Below, in pieces: positions 29,418 to 38,682 of a DNA stretch of 64,000 nucleotides (position 1 is the stretch's first letter; each line of letters starts with the position of its first letter). The DNA is from DATGPD01 sp041398565 (lineage in GTDB: Bacteria; Planctomycetota; UBA1135; UBA2386), in assembly GCA_041398565.1 (NCBI GenBank), contig JAWKUN010000003.1, positions 1,054,001 through 1,118,000 on the forward strand, given 5' to 3'. The notes under the pieces are model-generated. The model ran no database searches. It saw nothing but the letters and a program-made list of their open reading frames with translations, and was not told the DNA's origin. The position numbers were made by a program, and so were the translations under genes.

Positions 29418-30781
29418 TTGTCCGTCTCCGTGCTCTTGCCGAACAGGTATTGCAGCCGTGGATCCTTGTCGCGCTCGTACACCGTCTCGCCGTCGAGCAG
29501 GACCGTGTCGACCCAGGTCATCGACGACAGCGGGTCGCCGGTGAGGATCTGCAGGTTGGCACGCTTGCCCTCGGCCAGGCTGCCGACTTCGCCGTCGATT
29601 CCCAGCAGTTTGGCGGGCACGGTTGTGAACGCGCGCAGGGCCGTGTCGCGGTCGACGCCGTTGCGGATCAGGGTGGCCATCTGCCACCATGGGAAGCGTT
29701 CGGCGCCGTTGAGGCCGGTGGCGACGTCGAGCGCGAAGGGGATCCCGCGCTTGTAGAGTTCGCGGGCCAAGCACGCCTTCGTGCGCTTTTCGGTGACGGG
29801 ATCCTTCTCCCACACCTCGAGGTCGCCATCGAGGACGACGGGGAACTCGAGGTCGCGCAGATGCGCGACGCCGCGGTGGACGGCCGGGCCGAGCACCAGA
29901 ACCGCGCGGAAGCCGAACTCGCGCTGCAACCGTTGCGCCTCCGCCAGCATCGCCGCGTCCGGCACGTACAGGAACGCGATCGACGTCTTCTGCAGGAGGT
30001 CGACGCTGGGCTGCTTGGTGGGGTCGATCTTGCCGTCGAACTCCTTCTTGTCGGCGGCGCCGCCGGCCGCTTTCTCGGCCGCGAACTCGGCCTTGCGGCG
30101 CTCGAAGTCGGCGACGTGGTCGCGCACCTCGTCGAGGGCGCGGCGCAGCTTGGTGGCTTGCGCCAGCGCGCCGCCCGGTTCGGCGAAGAGGGACAGCTTG
30201 AGGCCGCCCTTGCCGGGCACGGTCATGTCTTCGACTGTCTGGCCCACGGGCTTGACCAGCATGCCCTGGCCGCCGATCAGGGTTCGGTTGCCGGGGATCA
30301 CGTGCACCGTGCCGATGCCGTTGCGCAGGCACTCCTGGAAGAACTTCGACGACGGGTCGACGGCGTCCTGCACGCGCAGATAGGGCACGTTGGCCAGGTT
30401 CTCGTTGGCCCCGCGCATGCCGCCGCTGCTGTGCGCGAGGACGTACGTGGGCATGACCACCTTGTCGCTGGCGTCGATCGTCTTGGCGTTCCAGGGCACT
30501 TCGACCTCGGTGCCCATCTTGGCGATCCGCCCGTTCTCGATGAGCAGGGTGACGCCGGTGAGTTCGCCGCCGGCCATGGTCAGCACGCGTCCGGCCTTCA
30601 CAGCGGTCACTTCCTGCGCGGCCGCCGAGTCGGTCAGCGAAGCCAGCGCCAGCGGGAACAGCCACGTTCGGGTCGACGACCGGCTCGACGAGAAGAAGCT
30701 ACGGAGCGAGGCGAGAGTGCGCATCGAACGACGTGAGGAGCAAGCGGAGCGGAAGGACGGCGGCTGCGGGGAGGACTTCAC
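29414..30781 (-). CDS. Exported amidohydrolase-fold protein, array gene 4 (metal motif lost)
   Basis: The protein has about 455 residues with a long n-region and a signal hydrophobic core (TWLFPLALASLTDSAAAQ). The amidohydrolase sandwich 'GGELTGVTLLIENGRIAKMG' and the C-terminal 'VGSLAEGKRANLQILTGDP' are present. The HxH position reads 'TYVLAHSSGGM', a single His. A Lys-rich helical insert (about residues 205-250) is unique in the array. The GTG at 30781 is preferred because AGAGG lies seven bases upstream and it gives the GTGA overlap seen elsewhere in the array; an ATG at 30724 is the alternative. The 3' end overlaps the next gene by GTGA. Confidence 0.83.
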   Translation of the reverse strand: MKSSPQPPSFRSACSSRRSMRTLASLRSFFSSSRSSTRTWLFPLALASLTDSAAAQEVTAVKAGRVLTMAGGELTGVTLLIENGRIAKMGTEVEVPWNAKTIDASDKVVMPTYVLAHSSGGMRGANENLANVPYLRVQDAVDPSSKFFQECLRNGIGTVHVIPGNRTLIGGQGMLVKPVGQTVEDMTVPGKGGLKLSLFAEPGGALAQATKLRRALDEVRDHVADFERRKAEFAAEKAAGGAADKKEFDGKIDPTKQPSVDLLQKTSIAFLYVPDAAMLAEAQRLQREFGFRAVLVLGPAVHRGVAHLRDLEFPVVLDGDLEVWEKDPVTEKRTKACLARELYKRGIPFALDVATGLNGAERFPWWQMATLIRNGVDRDTALRAFTTVPAKLLGIDGEVGSLAEGKRANLQILTGDPLSSMTWVDTVLLDGETVYERDKDPRLQYLFGKSTETDK

Positions 30782-32001
30782 GGGGAGACCTCTTCGCCGG
30801 CGATGAAGACCCCGACGACGGTGGTGGTCGCTTCGAACGGGTCGCCGCTCCACAGCACGACGTCGGCGTCCTTGCCGGGAGCGAGGCTGCCGACGCGGTC
30901 GTCCACGCCGAGGATCGCGGCCGGCGTCGAGGTGATGGCGCGCAGCGCGGCGTCGCGGCCGAGGCCGTTGCGCACCGCGAACAGGGCCTCGTGGACCAGC
31001 GACTTGGCCCCCAGGTTCGAGCCCGTCTGAATGGCGAAGCGGACCCCCGCCTGTGCCAGCAGGGCCGGCGTGTACCAGCGCGGCGAGGCGTCGTCGCGCG
31101 CGCCCGCGCCGAGCACTGCCTCGGCGCTCGGCGAGCCGACCAGGCACGACACCTTGGAGGCGGCCAGCACGTCGATGCAGCGGTAGGCCTCGGTGACCTC
31201 TTCGAGCACGGTCTTGTAGCCGAACTCGCCGGCCAGGCGCACGGCGGTCCGGATGTCTTGCTCGGCGCGTGCGGCGGTGTGCACGTCGAGCTTGCCTTCG
31301 AGGGCCTCCACCAGCACGTCGAGCGCAGGGTCGGGCGGCAGGCTCGCGGCCTCGGTGCGCTTGTCGCGGTAGTTCTGGGCGGCGGAGAACGCGCGCCGCA
31401 CCTCCCATACCACCCCCATGCGCGTCGTCGGACGGCGCACGAACAACCCCAGCGGCACGCCGCCGCGGATGGCGCGGTTGCCGGCGCTCGGTTCGCTGCC
31501 CATCGCCATGCGCAGGCCGACGTGGTCCCGCACCAGCATGTCGGCGAGGCCATCGCCGTGCGTCTTGACCACGGCGCCGAGGCCGCCGATGACGTTGCGG
31601 TTCCCCGGCATCAGGCGCACGGTGGTGACCCCCGTCGCCAGCGCCTGGGCGAAACCCTCGTCGTCGGGTCGCACCACGTCCAGAATCGAAGCCTGCGGCG
31701 TGACCTCGTCGCCCTGCTCGTTGCGGTCCTCGTCCTTGATGCCGATGGTCGCGCCCGCGTCGACCAGGCCGGGGGTGATCCAGCAGCCCGAGCAGTCGAC
31801 CACGCGGGCACCGTCGGGGTAGGTGACCGCGGACCCGCCGACCGCCACGATCTTGCCGCGGTGCAACACCACGACGCCGTTGTCGAGGTCGCCAGCGGCA
31901 GCGGCGGTGAGCACCCGCGCGCCTCGCAGAACCTGGACCTGATCCTGGGTGGCGCCGGTCGCGGCGAGGAGGAGCGCCGGAAGGAGAGTGTTGCGCAGCA
32001 T
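30778..32001 (-). CDS. Exported amidohydrolase-fold protein, array gene 3 (metal motif lost)
   Basis: The 407-residue protein has a short signal peptide (MLRNTLLPALLLAATGATQ) and no large insert, so it shows the basic module of the array. It has the N-terminal sandwich 'GDLDNGVVVLHRGKIVAVGG', 'ALATGVTTVRLMPGNRNVI', the shared block 'GLGAVVKTHGDGLADMLV', and the C-terminal 'VGSLAPGKDADVVLWSGDP'. The HxH site reads 'GLVDAGATIGI', without His. The start lies two bases after the upstream stop and the end overlaps the next GTG start. It is probably not catalytic; a partner in a complex is inferred. Confidence 0.86.
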   Translation of the reverse strand: MLRNTLLPALLLAATGATQDQVQVLRGARVLTAAAAGDLDNGVVVLHRGKIVAVGGSAVTYPDGARVVDCSGCWITPGLVDAGATIGIKDEDRNEQGDEVTPQASILDVVRPDDEGFAQALATGVTTVRLMPGNRNVIGGLGAVVKTHGDGLADMLVRDHVGLRMAMGSEPSAGNRAIRGGVPLGLFVRRPTTRMGVVWEVRRAFSAAQNYRDKRTEAASLPPDPALDVLVEALEGKLDVHTAARAEQDIRTAVRLAGEFGYKTVLEEVTEAYRCIDVLAASKVSCLVGSPSAEAVLGAGARDDASPRWYTPALLAQAGVRFAIQTGSNLGAKSLVHEALFAVRNGLGRDAALRAITSTPAAILGVDDRVGSLAPGKDADVVLWSGDPFEATTTVVGVFIAGEEVSP

Positions 32002-32003
32002 GT

Positions 32004-33170
32004 TCAGTCGCGGGAGGGGAGCGGGCTGGGGGCGACCACCGGTTTGCCACCGACGCAGACGGCGACGATGCGTGCGCCGAGATCGACCGGATCGCCGGTG
32101 AACGCCACGAGGTCGGCGTCCTTGCCCTGCTGGAGCGAGCCGACGCGGTCGTCGATGCCGAGCATGGTCGCCGGAGCCTGGGTCATCGCCACCAGCGCCG
32201 CGTGCGGGTCGAGACCGTGCCGCACGGCGAGGGCCGCCGACAGGCGCAGCTCGGCCGCGGAGTTGGCGGCGAAGGCGAACGGCACCCGCCGCCCGGCCAG
32301 ACGCGCTGGCAGCGACAGCACGTCCTCGTCCGCGCCCGGTCGCAGCGGTTCCAGCCAGACCGCGACGCGCAGAGCAACGAGCCGGTCGAGGCACTTGCTC
32401 GCCTCGTCGGCGCCCAGGAGGACCACGCGCGCCGCGGTGCCGGCGAGCACACCCTCGCGGCCCGGGTCGATGAGGTCGAGCGCGCAGCAGATCTCGTCGC
32501 GCGTGCGCGCGTGCACCAGCATCGGCAGCCCGCCTCCGGTGACGTCGCGCAGCGCCTGGCGGTCGGTGGTGAGAGCCGCGGTCGGGGAATTGGCGCTGTC
32601 GAAAGCCGCGCGCAGGAGGCTCATCGCGCCCATCCGCGACGTCGGGAAGCGCTGCTGGTCGAGCGACTCCGGCACCAGCGCCACCTTCAGGTAGCACTGC
32701 TCGCGCACGGCGCCGCCGCCAGCAGTCGTCTTCACCGCGCCGCCGATGCCGGCCAAGGTGTTCGTCGAGCGCGGGGCGACGACGGCCGTGGTGACACCGC
32801 CCTGAAGCATGTGTCGCGCCTCGTCACCGAACGGGTCGTAGCCGTCGACCGCACGCAGGTCAGGCGTGTACGCGTCGGCGGTCTCCGCCAGGTCCTCGTC
32901 GCGTCCGAGATAGGCGTGCGGCACCACGAATCCGGGCACGATCACCGCGTCGCCCAGATCGACGCGCACCACGTCGGGTCCCAGTTCGGCCGGAACGGTG
33001 GCACCGACCGCCGCAACCTTGCCGCCGCGCAGCAGGATGTGCCCGTCTTCGAGGCGCTCGCCCGCGGCCACGACGATCGTCTTGGCTTTGACCAGCATCG
33101 CTTGGGGCGCGGCTTCGCCCTGCGGCATCGGGCACAGGGCCAGCAGGCACACTGCGGACAACATCGTCAT
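32004..33170 (-). CDS. Exported amidohydrolase-fold protein, array gene 2 (metal motif lost)
   Basis: The 388-residue protein has a signal peptide (MTMLSAVCLLALCPMPQGEA). The sandwich strand reads 'GERLEDGHILLRGGKVAAVGA', then 'MLQGGVTTAVVAPRSTNTL', the array-typical 'GIGGAVKTTAGGG', and the C-terminal 'VGSLQQGKDADLVAFTGDP'. The metal site reads 'GFVVPHAYLGR' (one His only). The ATG overlaps the stop of the first gene by four bases. It is the shortest member. Confidence 0.85.
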   Translation of the reverse strand: MTMLSAVCLLALCPMPQGEAAPQAMLVKAKTIVVAAGERLEDGHILLRGGKVAAVGATVPAELGPDVVRVDLGDAVIVPGFVVPHAYLGRDEDLAETADAYTPDLRAVDGYDPFGDEARHMLQGGVTTAVVAPRSTNTLAGIGGAVKTTAGGGAVREQCYLKVALVPESLDQQRFPTSRMGAMSLLRAAFDSANSPTAALTTDRQALRDVTGGGLPMLVHARTRDEICCALDLIDPGREGVLAGTAARVVLLGADEASKCLDRLVALRVAVWLEPLRPGADEDVLSLPARLAGRRVPFAFAANSAAELRLSAALAVRHGLDPHAALVAMTQAPATMLGIDDRVGSLQQGKDADLVAFTGDPVDLGARIVAVCVGGKPVVAPSPLPSRD

Positions 33171-34639
33171 CTTCCTTGGTAGATCGCTTGCCCGTCGGCG
33201 AGCACGCGCAGCACGCGCGCCTCGCTGCGCAGGATTGGGGCGGAGGTCACGACGACGTCGGCGCGTTTGCCGACGTCGAGGGAACCCACGTCGCCGTCGA
33301 TGCCGAGCAACTCCGCCGGCGTGAGGGTGATGGCGCGCACCGCCGCGTCCTCGGGTAGCCCGTCGCCGACGCACGCCGCGGCCATGAGGGGCAGGTCGCC
33401 ACTACGCTGGGCGTTGCCGGAAGCGATCGCCAGCGGCAGACCCTTCTCGAACAGCGCGCGCGCCAGGCGTGCGTCCACGGGCTCGCCGTCGAGTTCGGCG
33501 GGGAGCCCGGTGGGGGTCAGCACCACGCCGACGCCGGCGGCCGCCAGCTCGTCGAGCACGGCCAGTCCGTCGAGGCAGCCCAGCAACGCGCCGCGCCGCA
33601 GGCCCTCGTCGGCCAGCAGGCGCAGCGCCGCTCGAAGCTCTTCGCGTCGCTGCGCCTCGATCCACAACGGCACCTTGCCTGCGGCGACGGCCAGGAGAGC
33701 CTCCTTCTGCGGGTCGAGTGGTGGCTTCTTGGGGTAGGTGGGGCGCTTGGGGCCCGACGGCCGCTCGGCCCCAGCCGAGCCCGTTTCGCCCTCAGCCGCG
33801 GGCGGCGCTTCTTCGGGCGAGGTCCCGCCGGGCTTCTTGGCGTTCTTGCCAGCGGCGGCGCGCACAGCGTCGAGGTAGGCCGCCCAGTCCTTGCCGTACT
33901 TGGCGACCGCGTCGGCGTGCTTGCTGCGCGCCTTGTCGTAGGCTTCGGCTTCCTCGAACACGCGCCCGAGGTCGACGAGCTCCTTGTATCGAGTCACCGG
34001 GTGCTGGCGCGGGTCGCCGACCAGACGCAGCAGCTCGGCCCCGGTGCGGTCGGGCGCGAACGGCTCGAAGGCGTCGGGGCGCGGCCGGACGAGGGCACCC
34101 GTGCCGAGCCACTTGCCATCGCCCGCCGCCAGGACGTGGGCCGTGGTGACACCGCCGCGCACGCAACGGCGCCCGTCGGCGCCGAACCGGTCCAGGCCGG
34201 CCGCCACATCGGTGCCCGCGCCCGCCTCGCCGAAGCCGGCGGCCGGCAGGAACGCACGCGACCAGGCGTCGACGAGGCCGGGGTATGCGTGCGCGCCAGG
34301 CAGCTCGAGCACGGGGACGCCTTGCGGCCATGTGATCGACGCGCGCGGTCCTACCGCAGCGATCCGTCCCTTGGCGAGCACCAGCACGCCGTCCTCGATG
34401 GTCGGTCCGGAGACCGTGTGCACGGTGCCCACGTGCAGGACGAGGTCGACCCCGGCTGCGGACGAGGCCTGTCCGGGCTCCTGGCTCCGTGCGGGCGGCG
34501 GATCTTGTGCGGCGAGAACAGCGGGCAGGGCCAGCGCCGTCGGAATCCAGATCGGCGCGACGCCGACGGGAACACGCCGGAACAGGCGGAAAACGGCGGA
34601 CGCCAAGGCCGAAGACGACCAGCGCGGCTGACGCGACAT
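33167..34639 (-). CDS. Exported amidohydrolase-fold protein, array gene 1 (metal motif lost)
   Basis: The 490-residue protein is the first gene of the array and the only one with a free upstream region, so the promoter should lie in 34640-34824. It has a long n-region with a signal core (APIWIPTALALPAVLAAQD). The sandwich is 'GPTIEDGVLVLAKGRIAAVGP', and the C-terminal is 'VGSLDVGKRADVVVTSAPI', a weaker match than in the other members. The HxH site reads 'GLVDAWSRAFL'. A Lys/Pro/Glu-rich linker (about residues 265-315) lies in the middle. The ATG at 34639 is the only good start. Confidence 0.85.
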   Translation of the reverse strand: MSRQPRWSSSALASAVFRLFRRVPVGVAPIWIPTALALPAVLAAQDPPPARSQEPGQASSAAGVDLVLHVGTVHTVSGPTIEDGVLVLAKGRIAAVGPRASITWPQGVPVLELPGAHAYPGLVDAWSRAFLPAAGFGEAGAGTDVAAGLDRFGADGRRCVRGGVTTAHVLAAGDGKWLGTGALVRPRPDAFEPFAPDRTGAELLRLVGDPRQHPVTRYKELVDLGRVFEEAEAYDKARSKHADAVAKYGKDWAAYLDAVRAAAGKNAKKPGGTSPEEAPPAAEGETGSAGAERPSGPKRPTYPKKPPLDPQKEALLAVAAGKVPLWIEAQRREELRAALRLLADEGLRRGALLGCLDGLAVLDELAAAGVGVVLTPTGLPAELDGEPVDARLARALFEKGLPLAIASGNAQRSGDLPLMAAACVGDGLPEDAAVRAITLTPAELLGIDGDVGSLDVGKRADVVVTSAPILRSEARVLRVLADGQAIYQGR

Positions 34640-34824
34640 TGCGAGCGGGACGAGGTGAGCGGACCGACGAAACGCCGACGGTGGCGCGATCGGGCGCGTT
34701 TTACGGACGTCGGACCGGGGAGCGCCAACCCGAAATCCCGGAAGTGTCGACGCTGCGTTGGCCCGTAGGCCGCCGCCGCTCGGGCGCCCGGTTACGCTCC
34801 GACCGCGCTAGGCTACTCTTCGCC

Positions 34825-36219
34825 ATGCGCCAGCCCGCCCTGCGCTCGCCGCGCCGTCTGTCCGCCGTCGTCTCGATGTGTGCCCTCCTCGCGCTGACGG
34901 CACGCGCCCAGCTGCGCAGCCTGGTGCCGATCACCAGTGCCGGATACGACCATCGGGACGCGCTCCTGAGCCCGGACGGCAACTTCGTCGCCTTCCGTGG
35001 ACCGAGCATGCTCGGGGTGGTCGCGTACGGCGGCGGGAGCGAGGTCCCGGTCGTGCAGGCCAACCTCAACATCGGCTCCGTGCTCTGGTCGCCCGACAGC
35101 CTCGGCCTCTACTACCTGTCGGGCACCGACCTGCGCTACGTGCCGCGCGGTGGCGGGAACTCCCGCTCGGTGGCGGTCCTGCCCGAGTCCGGCATCAGCC
35201 TGTGGGACATCAAGGCCGACGGCACCGAGTTGTTCGGTACGTGGCTCTACGTGCGCAACAACGGCAGCCAGGTGATCCGCGAGACGCACATCTTCGCCAT
35301 CGCCGCCGACGGCAGCTCGGCACCACGCACGGTGGTGACCTCGTTGGTCACGCTCGATGGGGTTCGGCTCAGCCCCGACGGGATGCGCATGGTCTACCGC
35401 GAGTACGACCCGACGCCGTTCGCGCCCCGCGACTACATGGTGGCCAACATCGACGGGTCGAGCCCGGTCAGCCTCACCGGCGGGCTGGGGCTCAACATCA
35501 ACGCCGGGCTGCCGGCGTGGCGACCCGACGGGGCCGGCATCGTCTACGAGCGCATCGACCGTTCGCTCAGCCGACCGGTCGTCGAGCAGCTCCTGCTCGG
35601 CAACACGACGCCGATCCGAATGTCCCTGCCGGAACCGGCGCGCAATCTGTCGGTCTCCCGCGACGGCGCGTGGGTGGTGTACGAGGGCTTGTTCGCCTCG
35701 ACCAACTGGTCGCCGTTCGTGATGCCGATCGACGGCGGTGGCCACATCGCGCTCGACCCCTCGCGTCCCTTGCAGTTCGCGGGCACGCCGCAGCTCGGCG
35801 GCCCCGCCGGCGACCGCGTCGTGATCAGCGGCACGCTGGCAACCGCGTCGAGTGCTCAGGTCTACAAGGTCGAGCTGGCGCGGGAGCTACGGGTGGCGCC
35901 GCGCGCCGTGACCGGCGGCATGGTGCGGTTCGATCTGCCGGTGACCGCGGCGGAGCTGGGCGTGATCTTCATGGCGGCGGCGCTCGGACCGTCGTTCCCC
36001 ATTCCGGGCCTCGGTGGCGCCTTCCAGCTCGATGCCGCCACCGCGGTCGTCGTGGTGTCGGGGACGAGTTCGGCGCAGGGCACGGTCGGCGTCGACGTCC
36101 AGGTCCCCAACGTCGGCGCGCTGCGTCTGGCGCCCTTGGCCTTGCAGGGCGTGCGCCTGCTGACGCTGAGCCCGGCGGCCGGAGACTTCACGCGTCCGGT
36201 GCGGCTGCCCGTCTTCTGA
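34825..36219 (+). CDS. Exported TolB-like (PD40) beta-propeller protein
   Basis: The 464-residue protein has a signal peptide (SMCALLALTARAQ). It then has repeated PD40-type blades: 'DALLSPDGNFVAFRG', 'SVLWSPDSLGLYYLSG', 'GVRLSPDGMRMVYREY' and 'SVSRDGAWVVYEG'. The last 100 residues form a separate beta-sandwich ('PFPIPGLGGAFQL'-like block) that recurs in secreted proteins of this genome type. Propellers of this kind often bind peptides or are fused to hydrolases. It is divergent from the amidohydrolase array with 185 bp between start codons, so shared control is possible. Bacterial proteins joining PD40 repeats to amidohydrolases are known, which supports a functional link. Confidence 0.82.
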   Translation: MRQPALRSPRRLSAVVSMCALLALTARAQLRSLVPITSAGYDHRDALLSPDGNFVAFRGPSMLGVVAYGGGSEVPVVQANLNIGSVLWSPDSLGLYYLSGTDLRYVPRGGGNSRSVAVLPESGISLWDIKADGTELFGTWLYVRNNGSQVIRETHIFAIAADGSSAPRTVVTSLVTLDGVRLSPDGMRMVYREYDPTPFAPRDYMVANIDGSSPVSLTGGLGLNINAGLPAWRPDGAGIVYERIDRSLSRPVVEQLLLGNTTPIRMSLPEPARNLSVSRDGAWVVYEGLFASTNWSPFVMPIDGGGHIALDPSRPLQFAGTPQLGGPAGDRVVISGTLATASSAQVYKVELARELRVAPRAVTGGMVRFDLPVTAAELGVIFMAAALGPSFPIPGLGGAFQLDAATAVVVVSGTSSAQGTVGVDVQVPNVGALRLAPLALQGVRLLTLSPAAGDFTRPVRLPVF

Positions 36220-36325
36220 GGGGGCGCGCGGGCGCTGCGATCGGACATGCGTCGGCGGCGCGCCGCCGGGGTCGGATCCCAAAATCCTCTTCGGGCACGC
36301 GCGCACCTCGGCGAACCTCTCGTGC

Positions 36326-36970
36326 ATGCCCAGCCGCGTTCGTGAATCGCTGCGCTTCCTCGCCACGTTCGTGCGCAACCCGGGCTCGGTGGGGGCCGTC
36401 CTGCCCAGCTCGCGTCCGCTGGCGGAGCGTCTGGTCGCCGGGCTCCGTCCGCGCCCCGGCGACGTCGTGCTGGAATACGGACCTGGCACCGGTCCGGTCA
36501 CCGCGGTGATCGATCAGGTCCTGGGCCGCCACACGGGGGTGCGCTACCTGGGAATCGAGCTGAATGGGGGCTTCATCGACGTGCTGCGGCAGCGCTACCC
36601 GCACCTCGACTTCGTGCACGGGTCGGTGGTGGACGTTCGAGACCACCTCGCGCGGCACGGCTTGGAGCGTGCGCACACGATCATCTCGGGTCTGCCTTTC
36701 GCGAGCCTGCCACGCGAGGTGCAAGCGGGCACCATCGCCGGCATCGTCGAAGTGCTGGCGCCGGGGGGCGAGTTCCGCACCTTCCAGTACGTGCACGCCT
36801 ACCGGCTGCCCGCGGCGCGCCGCTTCCGCGGCATGATGGCGGCGCACTTTCCGGCCTACGAGCGTTCGCCGGCGGTGGTGCGCAACATTCCCCCCGCCTA
36901 CGTGCTGACCTACCGGCGGCGCGAGGGCGCGGCCGAGAGTCCCGGGAGGGTGAGCGAGCTGTCACCTTGA
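36326..36970 (+). CDS. Phospholipid N-methyltransferase-like SAM-dependent methyltransferase
   Basis: The 214-residue protein starts MPSRVRESLRFLATFVRNPGSVGAVLPSS-like (N-terminal helix and 'VGAVLPSSRPLAE'), which is typical of the PmtA/phospholipid methyltransferase group. The SAM motif I is 'VLEYGPGTGPVT' (about residues 48-59), and motif IV-like 'TIISGLPFASLP' follows near residue 118. The likely role is methylation of phosphatidylethanolamine at the cytoplasmic membrane face; rRNA dimethylase-like members share the fold. It stands alone between secreted-protein genes. Confidence 0.82.
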   Translation: MPSRVRESLRFLATFVRNPGSVGAVLPSSRPLAERLVAGLRPRPGDVVLEYGPGTGPVTAVIDQVLGRHTGVRYLGIELNGGFIDVLRQRYPHLDFVHGSVVDVRDHLARHGLERAHTIISGLPFASLPREVQAGTIAGIVEVLAPGGEFRTFQYVHAYRLPAARRFRGMMAAHFPAYERSPAVVRNIPPAYVLTYRRREGAAESPGRVSELSP

Positions 36971-37169
36971 CAGTCCTTCTGGTGCGGCCGACCTCCCCTT
37001 GCGTCCCGTTGCCACCGCGAAGGCCGTTTCGGCGCCCTCTCGTCGGACGGCAGAGGTTGCAACCGCGGCCTCGAACCGGACTATCGGTGGGTCGCGTTTC
37101 GAGACCCTGCCCGCGCGTGCGCCGGCAGAGGGCCTCTTCATCGCGCAAGCTTCTCTCGTGTATCAAGCC

Positions 37170-38621
37170 ATGCGAATTCGTTCCCTCCTGTTCTTGAGCC
37201 TCGCCCTGGCCGGCTGCAACGGCTCGAGCAGCACCGCCCCGGTGTCCCTGCGCCCGACCGCAAGCAACCTCACCGCTCGCGTCAACGACAACAACGTGCT
37301 GTCCGCCTTCGTCGTGTTCGATGCGAGGAACGTGGTGTCGGCGCGCGTGTTCGCGGCGGGAGGTGGCGAGAGCACGGTCACCCCGACCACGGTGATGACC
37401 GACGGCCCACAGCAGGTGTTGGTCATGGGTCTGCTGCCCGAGACCGACTACGTCTTCCGCCTCGAGGTCAACGGTGCGACCGAGACCGTGGTGGCGCCCG
37501 ACATCGCCTACCGCACGCCGGCGCTGCCCGACTTCCTCAAGAACAACCTGCAAGTGCGCACCATCGGGTCGTCGACCGGCGGCTACTACCTGACCAACCT
37601 GATCACGGCGGATCCGACGCGCAACTACTTGTTCGCATTCGACGACCGCGGGCGCATCCGGTGGTATCGGCTGATTCCCGGGATGGGCGCCTCGTCGGAG
37701 CTGCTGCCGAACGGCAACTTCTTGACCTTCATGGGCAGCTCGACCGGGTTCCAGGACGACTACGGCTACTTCCTCGAGCTGTCGCCCGCGGGCGAGGAGG
37801 TGAATCGCTACCAGGCGCCGCGCCCCTACTACACCGACGGGCACGAGTTGCTGTTCACCCCGGCGTCGGGCGGCGGCGAGTACACGCACTTCTTCAGCTA
37901 CGACCGTCGCGTCATCGACACGACCAGCATCGGTGGCCAGCCCAACACCACGATCGCGGGCCATCAGATCCTGCGCTACAAGCCGGACGGCGAACTCGAG
38001 TTCCGCTGGGACGCGTGGGATCACTTCGAGATCGCCGACTGGATCGAGGAGCCCGCCGGCGACCGCCAGCGGCCGGAAGGCGACTTCGATCACCCCAACT
38101 CGCTCGAGATCGACCTCGATGGCAACTACATCGTTTCGTGGCGCAACATGGCGGAGGTCACCAAGATCGACAGCAAGACCGGTGACGTCATCTACCGCTT
38201 CGGTGGCCGCAACAACCAGTTCACCATCCTGAACGATCCGTTCTACGACGCCCAGGGCGGCTTCGCCTTCAGCGGCCAGCACAGCGTGCGCGTGCTCGCC
38301 AACGGCAACCTGCTTCTGTACGACAACGGTCTGCGGCACAATCCGCAGCAGAGCCGGGCGGTCGAATACGCGCTCGACGTCACGGCGCGCACGGCGACCA
38401 TGGTGTGGCAGTTCCCGCACATCCCGCCGCTCTACACGCCGTTCACCGGCAGCGTGCAGCGTCTGGCCAACGGTAACACGGTGGTCGGCTTCGCCTTCCG
38501 TGGTGCGGTGGTGGAGGTCGATCCGGCCGGGGCCTTGCTGTGGGAGGCTGCCATCGTCGCCGACAACCTCAGCGTGGTGACCTACCGGATCAACCACATC
38601 AAGTCGCTCTACGAGCGCTGA
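37170..38621 (+). CDS. Arylsulfotransferase (ASST)-family lipoprotein
   Basis: The 483-residue protein has a lipobox 'LFLSLALAGC' followed by SSS. An N-terminal fibronectin-like domain (to about residue 115) precedes a six-bladed propeller with the ASST signature 'FDHPNSLEIDLDGNYIVSWRN', 'VTKIDSKTGDVIYRFGG', and the His-bearing 'FSGQHSVRVLANGNLLLYDNG'. ASST enzymes transfer sulfate between phenols without PAPS in the periplasm; many relatives are uncharacterised, so the activity is only likely. The ATG at 37170 is chosen because it opens the lipoprotein signal. The gene is followed by a strong hairpin and the 82-bp repeats. Confidence 0.85.
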   Translation: MRIRSLLFLSLALAGCNGSSSTAPVSLRPTASNLTARVNDNNVLSAFVVFDARNVVSARVFAAGGGESTVTPTTVMTDGPQQVLVMGLLPETDYVFRLEVNGATETVVAPDIAYRTPALPDFLKNNLQVRTIGSSTGGYYLTNLITADPTRNYLFAFDDRGRIRWYRLIPGMGASSELLPNGNFLTFMGSSTGFQDDYGYFLELSPAGEEVNRYQAPRPYYTDGHELLFTPASGGGEYTHFFSYDRRVIDTTSIGGQPNTTIAGHQILRYKPDGELEFRWDAWDHFEIADWIEEPAGDRQRPEGDFDHPNSLEIDLDGNYIVSWRNMAEVTKIDSKTGDVIYRFGGRNNQFTILNDPFYDAQGGFAFSGQHSVRVLANGNLLLYDNGLRHNPQQSRAVEYALDVTARTATMVWQFPHIPPLYTPFTGSVQRLANGNTVVGFAFRGAVVEVDPAGALLWEAAIVADNLSVVTYRINHIKSLYER

Positions 38622-38652
38622 GGCCCGCCGCGGGCGGCGCACCGCTTCCGAG

Positions 38653-38673
38653 GAAGCCGGCTGCGCCGGCTTC
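38653..38673 (+). terminator. Perfect hairpin after the arylsulfotransferase gene
   Basis: GAAGCCGGC-TGC-GCCGGCTTC is a 9-bp perfect stem with a 3-base loop, 31 bp after the stop codon. There is no T-tract, so termination by this hairpin is plausible but not certain. The same sequence leads into the tandem repeat array and is part of the wider repeat element. Confidence 0.4.
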
Positions 38674-38682
38674 TCGCTCGGC

